The translations under genes were made by a program, and so were the position numbers. From assembly GCA_023424965.1 (NCBI GenBank), contig JAFADI010000158.1, positions 1 to 35,909 of the forward strand: a DNA stretch of 35,909 bases, read 5' to 3'. Under the pieces are notes generated by a model. The model saw nothing but the letters and a program-made list of their open reading frames with translations. It searched no databases and was not told the origin of the DNA. Below are positions 32,098-35,909 of this stretch, piece after piece (positions within the stretch are counted from its first letter, which is position 1; the number at the start of each line of letters is the position of its first letter). The stretch is from Bacillota bacterium (GTDB lineage: Bacteria; Bacillota; Clostridia; Acetivibrionales; JAFADI01).

Positions 32098-33678
32098 CTA
32101 CTCCTTAAGCAGTTTCAGGCCGCCGCCTTTAAAGAAGGAGCCGGCGGCAGCGGCCAGCTTCCCTATAATGGACCGGTTAAGACCCGTTACATATCCCAGT
32201 ACCAGATAGGCCGCCAAAAATGCCAGCGATGTCCACAGCACCTTGATGAGTTTTGTAAAAAAGCCTCCCCCGGCCCCGGCCTCCAGTCCCGCCAGCAGAA
32301 AGCCCGCCCCAATCCCGGAAGCCAGCAGCATGTTGAGCAAAAAATACTTTATGACTTCTTTGCGCCGGATGAACCCGAACTGCTGCTTCAGCAAAAAGTT
32401 CAAAAGCAGGAGGATATAAGTGTAGCTGGCGATGAGGCCCCCAATCGGATAGCCCATGTATCCGAAAAGGCTTATCATCACCCACAGTACGATGACGTTT
32501 CCTGCGCTCTGGGATGCCTGCCACCAGAAGGCGACCCGCTGTATCTGCTTGGCTACGATGAGCTTCACGATGAAACTATTGATCAGCAGATAGGGCAGGG
32601 TCAAAACAAAAAACCTCAGGAATCCTCCGGTAAGCTCCACGGATTCCAGCGTAAACCTTCCCCTCTGGAATAAAAGGGAAATGATGCCTTCGGAGTTCAG
32701 CGAAACAATGAAGCTGAAGGGTATGGTGAAAAAGAGGCTCATTTTTATATACCGCACAAAGGTCTCATTGAGCTTTTCATGGTTCTTTGCCGCATATAGC
32801 TCAAGAATGTTCATGCCTACCACCGTGGTTATCTGCCCGATGATGACAAGGCTGAAAATGGTGTTGATTTTCTGCCCGTAGTCAAGGGCCGAATAGACTC
32901 CTTCGCTGAAGCCCGACATCAGGTAGATGGCCGCAAAATTACTCAAAAAAGTTGTCAGGTGCCCCACCACCACATACAGAATATTCTTTTTCACCGTGCT
33001 GTCCAGGGGATACCGTTTTAAAGAGGGCCTGCATTTCAATACCGAAAACAGCATATAGTTCAATGCCAGAAACTGGAGCAGGTTGCCCATGAGAACACCC
33101 AGGGCGAGGCTGGAAACGGAAAGTGCCTCCCTGAACACCAGCACGAACAGGATAATGACCAGGTTCTTGCCCATGTCCAGCAGCATGGGAAGGGTAAAAT
33201 ACCGGTAAGCGGTGAAGATGTCGAGGATAAAGGTATTGGAGATGATCAAAATGAACGTGGGCATAATATACCTGAGAATGTCCATGTTGTCCAGGATCTG
33301 CTCCCTCCCGAACCGGGAAAAAAGCTCAAGCACCCTGTCCGGCCACAGGACCAGCAGCAATGTGGCGGCAATACCAATCAAGAGATACAAAAAATAAATA
33401 TAGGAAATAAAGCTTCTGGAATCTTCCTCGGAGCGGCTGGTCCGGATGTATATCACATTGGGGACAACAACCTGCTGGTTGACCGAGCTTAAAAGAGTGG
33501 AAAACAGGATGACCATGGCCAGCATATAAAACAGTATATCCGTGCTGGTTTGCGTTCCAAAAGCATAGGAGACCACAAGGGACTGTGCAAAATTAAACAT
33601 TTTGGACAGCAGACTGAAGGACATGGAAAGTAAAATGGCTTTATTGGTACCTTCCGCTCTTAAAAAGTTCAGCTTCAT
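32098..33678 (-). CDS. MurJ/Wzx-like polysaccharide flippase, copy 2
   Basis: A 526-residue MviN/MurJ-superfamily membrane protein and the first gene of the polysaccharide operon. It shares with copy 1 the blocks VVSYAFGTQTSTDILFYML, VNQQVVVPNVIYIR, YSALDYGQKINTIFSLVIIGQ, ISLLFQRGRFTLESVELTG and FGYMGYPIGG. It ends in a basic and glycine-rich tail. AGGAGG nine bases before the ATG supports the start. Two flippases in one operon suggest two lipid-linked substrates, or subfunctionalised transport; which one serves the mannuronate-containing unit is not known. Confidence 0.88.
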   Translation of the reverse strand: MKLNFLRAEGTNKAILLSMSFSLLSKMFNFAQSLVVSYAFGTQTSTDILFYMLAMVILFSTLLSSVNQQVVVPNVIYIRTSRSEEDSRSFISYIYFLYLLIGIAATLLLVLWPDRVLELFSRFGREQILDNMDILRYIMPTFILIISNTFILDIFTAYRYFTLPMLLDMGKNLVIILFVLVFREALSVSSLALGVLMGNLLQFLALNYMLFSVLKCRPSLKRYPLDSTVKKNILYVVVGHLTTFLSNFAAIYLMSGFSEGVYSALDYGQKINTIFSLVIIGQITTVVGMNILELYAAKNHEKLNETFVRYIKMSLFFTIPFSFIVSLNSEGIISLLFQRGRFTLESVELTGGFLRFFVLTLPYLLINSFIVKLIVAKQIQRVAFWWQASQSAGNVIVLWVMISLFGYMGYPIGGLIASYTYILLLLNFLLKQQFGFIRRKEVIKYFLLNMLLASGIGAGFLLAGLEAGAGGGFFTKLIKVLWTSLAFLAAYLVLGYVTGLNRSIIGKLAAAAGSFFKGGGLKLLKE

Positions 33679-33817
33679 AAGGAATATCCTCCTTTATGGC
33701 AAGATAAATACCCACATTCCCGTAGGTTGTAACATATCGCAGCTCAAAGAGCGGAAGGATTTCTTTGGAAGTTCGTATACAGGCCTATTTACACGCAGAT
33801 AAACAGACGTCAGCGTT

Positions 33818-33834
33818 TTTACATGTTATGTAAA
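33818..33834 (-). promoter_or_regulatory. Perfect 7+3+7 palindrome at the polysaccharide operon start
   Basis: TTTACAT-GTT-ATGTAAA is a perfect inverted repeat placed at and just after the expected start site of the minus-strand promoter. Its place is that of a repressor operator. No regulator gene lies in the window. Confidence 0.5.
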
Positions 33835-33835
33835 T

Positions 33836-33864
33836 ATATAAAATTATTGTCGCTATTGATTCAA
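33836..33864 (-). promoter_or_regulatory. Possible promoter of the polysaccharide operon
   Basis: TTGAAT (33859-33864), a 17-base spacer and TTATAT (33836-33841) on the minus strand are a modest sigma-A match, about 160 bases before the first gene. A TATAAT at 33881-33886 without a good -35 box is an alternative. The adjacent palindrome favours the former. Confidence 0.4.
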
Positions 33865-33936
33865 ACTCGAAGAAATGTAAATTATATGCCAGCCCGTAGG
33901 ACCATGGCACTATTTTCCTCTAGAGACAAAGTTTTA

Positions 33937-33966
33937 TTGACAAACTATTATATATTCCCTTATTAT
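33937..33966 (+). promoter_or_regulatory. Sigma-A promoter of the DUF4832-like gene
   Basis: A perfect TTGACA (33937-33942) is followed after 18 bases by TATTAT (33961-33966). Transcription would start near 33973, leaving a long leader of about 220 bases before the ATG. Confidence 0.65.
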
Positions 33967-34191
33967 TAATATATAAACAGAAACATAAACAAAAATGCAA
34001 ACAAGTTTATCTACACATCACCATATCCTGCCGCAGGGCGGATAACTGACCTTTTACTTATTTGGCTTTCTTAATTTTTCTATCAGGTGTTGGAATTCTA
34101 AATTTCTGTATCTGCATTTTTAAAAAGCTTTCACACATAACTTCATTACACATAATTGCACCAAACAATTTTTTAAAGGGAGTAGATTACT

Positions 34192-35909
34192 ATGTCGACT
34201 AAATGCATCAAGCTTTTCATCTGCTTAGCACTGATGTTTTCACTTTTATCCACAACCATTGTCCAGGCCGAAACATCGCCTTCCGTCACAACGTTCACCC
34301 CCACCGAAATTGACAGCGTCCTCACCAATCCTTATATGGGTTGGGCTCCATGGGCAAGCGGAGGCCCTTATTCACAGCCTCACAGTCTTGTTTACATAAA
34401 TGTCACATGGAGGGAACTGGAGCCCACCAAAGGAAACTATGCCTTCGACGCCTTCGAAAGAGAGAACAAATTCAGCTACTGGAGCGCCAACGGCAAGAAA
34501 ATCATCCTGAGAATAAACATGGACTATCCGGAGTCGACCTCTCACAAGGATATCCCCGACTGGCTGTACAATGAGCTGAGCGGAGACGGCACCTGGTACG
34601 ACATCGACTGGGGCAAGGGTTTCAGCCCCAATTACAGCAACCCCAAGCTAATCGCATATCACCGGACCCTGATCAATGCTCTGGCCGCCAGGTACAACAA
34701 CGACAAAAGGGTTCCCATCATCGCTCTCGGCAGTCTCGGGCAGTGGGGCGAATTCCATACCAAGAAGAGTTCCAGCTTTACAATTCCTTTTCCGAAGGTA
34801 GCCATCTCGGATCAGTATGTTCAACCTTATGTAGACTATTTTACAAATAAAATGCTGATTATGAGAAGACCTTTCCAGATCGCAAAATCCAATGGTATGG
34901 GGCTCTTTAACGATTCCTTCGGAAGCTCCAGCCAGACCTACGATTATTTTGTGGATTACATAAACAACGGATATACAGATTACCTGACCGGTGAAAAACA
35001 TCCGGCCATGCCCGACTATTGGAAAACCGCTCCTTCCGGCGGCGAAATTGCCAATTACCCCGGCCTTACCTACCTGCAGGATTCAACCATAAACACCAGC
35101 CTGCAGATGCTCCGTGACAGCCACACCAGCTGGCTGGGCCCCTGCGGACCAGGTTCGCAGCCCACAGGGACAAGCCTTCAGGCCAATTTTGACAAGATGC
35201 TGAAAACCATGGGTTACCGGTTTGTGCTCCAAACGGTGTCCCATCAGAGCCAGGCCGAGCCCGGCAGCAGCCTCGATGTCTCAATGAAGTGGCAGAACAA
35301 AGGCGTAGCGCCGTTTTACTACAAGTGGCCCCTTGAATTGTCCCTCTCAGATTCAAACGGGAATATTGTGGCAAAAAGCACCACCTCCGAAGATATAAGA
35401 ACATGGCTGCCCGGGAGTAAATCCGTGGCCCACGGCCTGAATATCCCCTCCTCCCTCGCGGCGGGAACCTATAACTTATGTGTGGGCATACTGGACCCTG
35501 ATACGGGCTTGCCCGGCATCAATCTGGCCATTTCAGGCAAGAGGCCCGACGGCAGGTATACCCTGAGCCAGATCAACGTGGCAAATACCTCCGTAGCTGC
35601 AGGTATAGAAATTTCCGGACAGGACAGCGCGGTCATTCCTTCCTCCGGTGAGCGTACCTATACTTACAGCGCGTCTGTAAAAGACCAGAACGGCAACGCC
35701 ATGACCGGTGAAAAAGTTCAGTGGTCACTGGAAACCCCCGTTTCCGGAGTTTCCATCGATGCTTCCTCCGGTACATTGACGGTAGCCGCCGGAGCTCTGG
35801 CCGGAAACATCCGCATAAAAGCTGTTTCGGAAAATTCTCCTTCCCTCACGGCTTCAAAGGCAGTCACCCTTGCGCAGGAGGCCTCACAGGCGGGCTCTCT
35901 GGAGATAAC
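34192..35909 (+). CDS. Secreted DUF4832-like protein with Ig-like repeat (C-terminally cut)
   Basis: The frame is open for 572 codons to the window end. Residues 1-26 are a signal peptide (MSTKCIKLFICLALMF, cleavage after VQA). Next is a barrel-like part with NPYMGWAPW, YINVTWRELEPTKGNYAFD (as in glycoside hydrolase barrels), KKIILRINMDYP and ALGSLGQWGEFHT. A DUF4832-like beta domain (about 385-470: SLDVSMKWQNKGVAPFYYKW) follows, then a bacterial Ig-like repeat (about 478-560: YSASVKDQNGNAMTG, VQWSLETPVSGVSIDASSG). This points to an extracellular carbohydrate-active or binding protein; no activity is established. GGGAG precedes the ATG by ten bases. It is divergent from the polysaccharide operon and may act on its product. 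Confidence 0.8.
   Translation, partial: MSTKCIKLFICLALMFSLLSTTIVQAETSPSVTTFTPTEIDSVLTNPYMGWAPWASGGPYSQPHSLVYINVTWRELEPTKGNYAFDAFERENKFSYWSANGKKIILRINMDYPESTSHKDIPDWLYNELSGDGTWYDIDWGKGFSPNYSNPKLIAYHRTLINALAARYNNDKRVPIIALGSLGQWGEFHTKKSSSFTIPFPKVAISDQYVQPYVDYFTNKMLIMRRPFQIAKSNGMGLFNDSFGSSSQTYDYFVDYINNGYTDYLTGEKHPAMPDYWKTAPSGGEIANYPGLTYLQDSTINTSLQMLRDSHTSWLGPCGPGSQPTGTSLQANFDKMLKTMGYRFVLQTVSHQSQAEPGSSLDVSMKWQNKGVAPFYYKWPLELSLSDSNGNIVAKSTTSEDIRTWLPGSKSVAHGLNIPSSLAAGTYNLCVGILDPDTGLPGINLAISGKRPDGRYTLSQINVANTSVAAGIEISGQDSAVIPSSGERTYTYSASVKDQNGNAMTGEKVQWSLETPVSGVSIDASSGTLTVAAGALAGNIRIKAVSENSPSLTASKAVTLAQEASQAGSLEI

Larger units (their letters stand above)
33679..34191. other. Divergent regulatory region, no gene seen
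   Basis: This 513-base AT-rich region separates the polysaccharide operon from the DUF4832-like gene. It contains the two oppositely facing promoter candidates and a palindrome listed separately, leaving leaders of about 150 bases (minus) and 220 bases (plus). A spaced inverted repeat TGCCA...TGGCA (about 33887-33909) lies between the promoters. I see no RNA gene or known riboswitch and no open frame of convincing length. Confidence 0.6.

Noticed and set aside
13443..33678. A classical alginate operon
   Set aside because: No Alg8/Alg44 synthase, epimerase, acetylation genes or outer-membrane proteins are present; the assembly genes are Wzx/Wzy/Wzz-like.
33719..33900. Direct repeat CCCGTAGG at 33719-33726 and 33893-33900
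   Set aside because: Eight bases, two copies and no symmetry or fixed relation to promoters; likely chance.
1..35909. CRISPR arrays, tRNA/rRNA genes, insertion sequences, prophage genes
   Set aside because: None seen on either strand: no regularly spaced repeats, no tRNA-like cloverleafs noticed, and no transposase or integrase motifs in any credible frame.

Overview
The window looks like a piece of a Clostridia (Firmicutes) chromosome of roughly even base composition. The evidence is an ordinary low-GC Gram-positive gene set: a short HisG with HisZ, long-form HPF, PcrA with a C-terminal tail domain, a VanZ-like protein, an S-layer-homology protein, strong GGAGG ribosome sites with several GTG/TTG starts, and a sigma-H-like promoter. 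The species cannot be named from sequence alone. All positions are in the window, and CDS ends include the stop codon.

Region 1 (1-7818, minus strand) is a histidine operon read hisZ-hisG-hisD-hisC-hisB-purC-hisH-hisA-hisF, with hisF cut by the window edge. It starts from a perfect TTGACA-17-TATAAT promoter with an 8+1+8 palindrome at the start site. purC sits inside it, and an odd 204-base repeat-bearing spacer separates hisA from hisF.

Region 2 (7852-12043, minus) holds a small secreted S-layer-homology protein and the PcrA/UvrD helicase. The helicase is split by a 361-residue intein at the Q/S of motif III, and the intein appears to carry a GIY-YIG-type rather than LAGLIDADG endonuclease domain.

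Region 3 (12204-13442) holds hpf, behind a candidate sigma-H promoter and a possible 27-codon zinc-knuckle ORF. Upstream of these is a 250-base AT-rich gap with five DnaA-box matches, a Spo0A-box match and an inverted repeat; a sixth box lies just inside manA.

Region 4 (13443-33864) is an exopolysaccharide locus. manA (mannose-6-P isomerase), manC (mannose-1-P guanylyltransferase, the only plus-strand gene here) and an AlgD-type GDP-mannose 6-dehydrogenase give a near-complete route to GDP-mannuronic acid, lacking only phosphomannomutase. The minus-strand operon of 13 genes runs flippase-GT-Wzy-GT-CapK-flippase-CapK-GT-GT-heparinase/lyase-AlgD-GT-Wzz. Polymerisation therefore appears to be Wzx/Wzy type and not synthase (Alg8/Alg44) type. 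Flippases, CapK-like adenylate-forming enzymes and one pair of glycosyltransferases each occur twice. No initiating phosphoglycosyl transferase and no tyrosine kinase are in view.

Region 5 (33865-35909) is a divergent intergenic region with its own promoter and a large secreted DUF4832-like protein with a bacterial Ig-like repeat, cut by the window end. It may act on the polysaccharide or cell surface, but that is inference.
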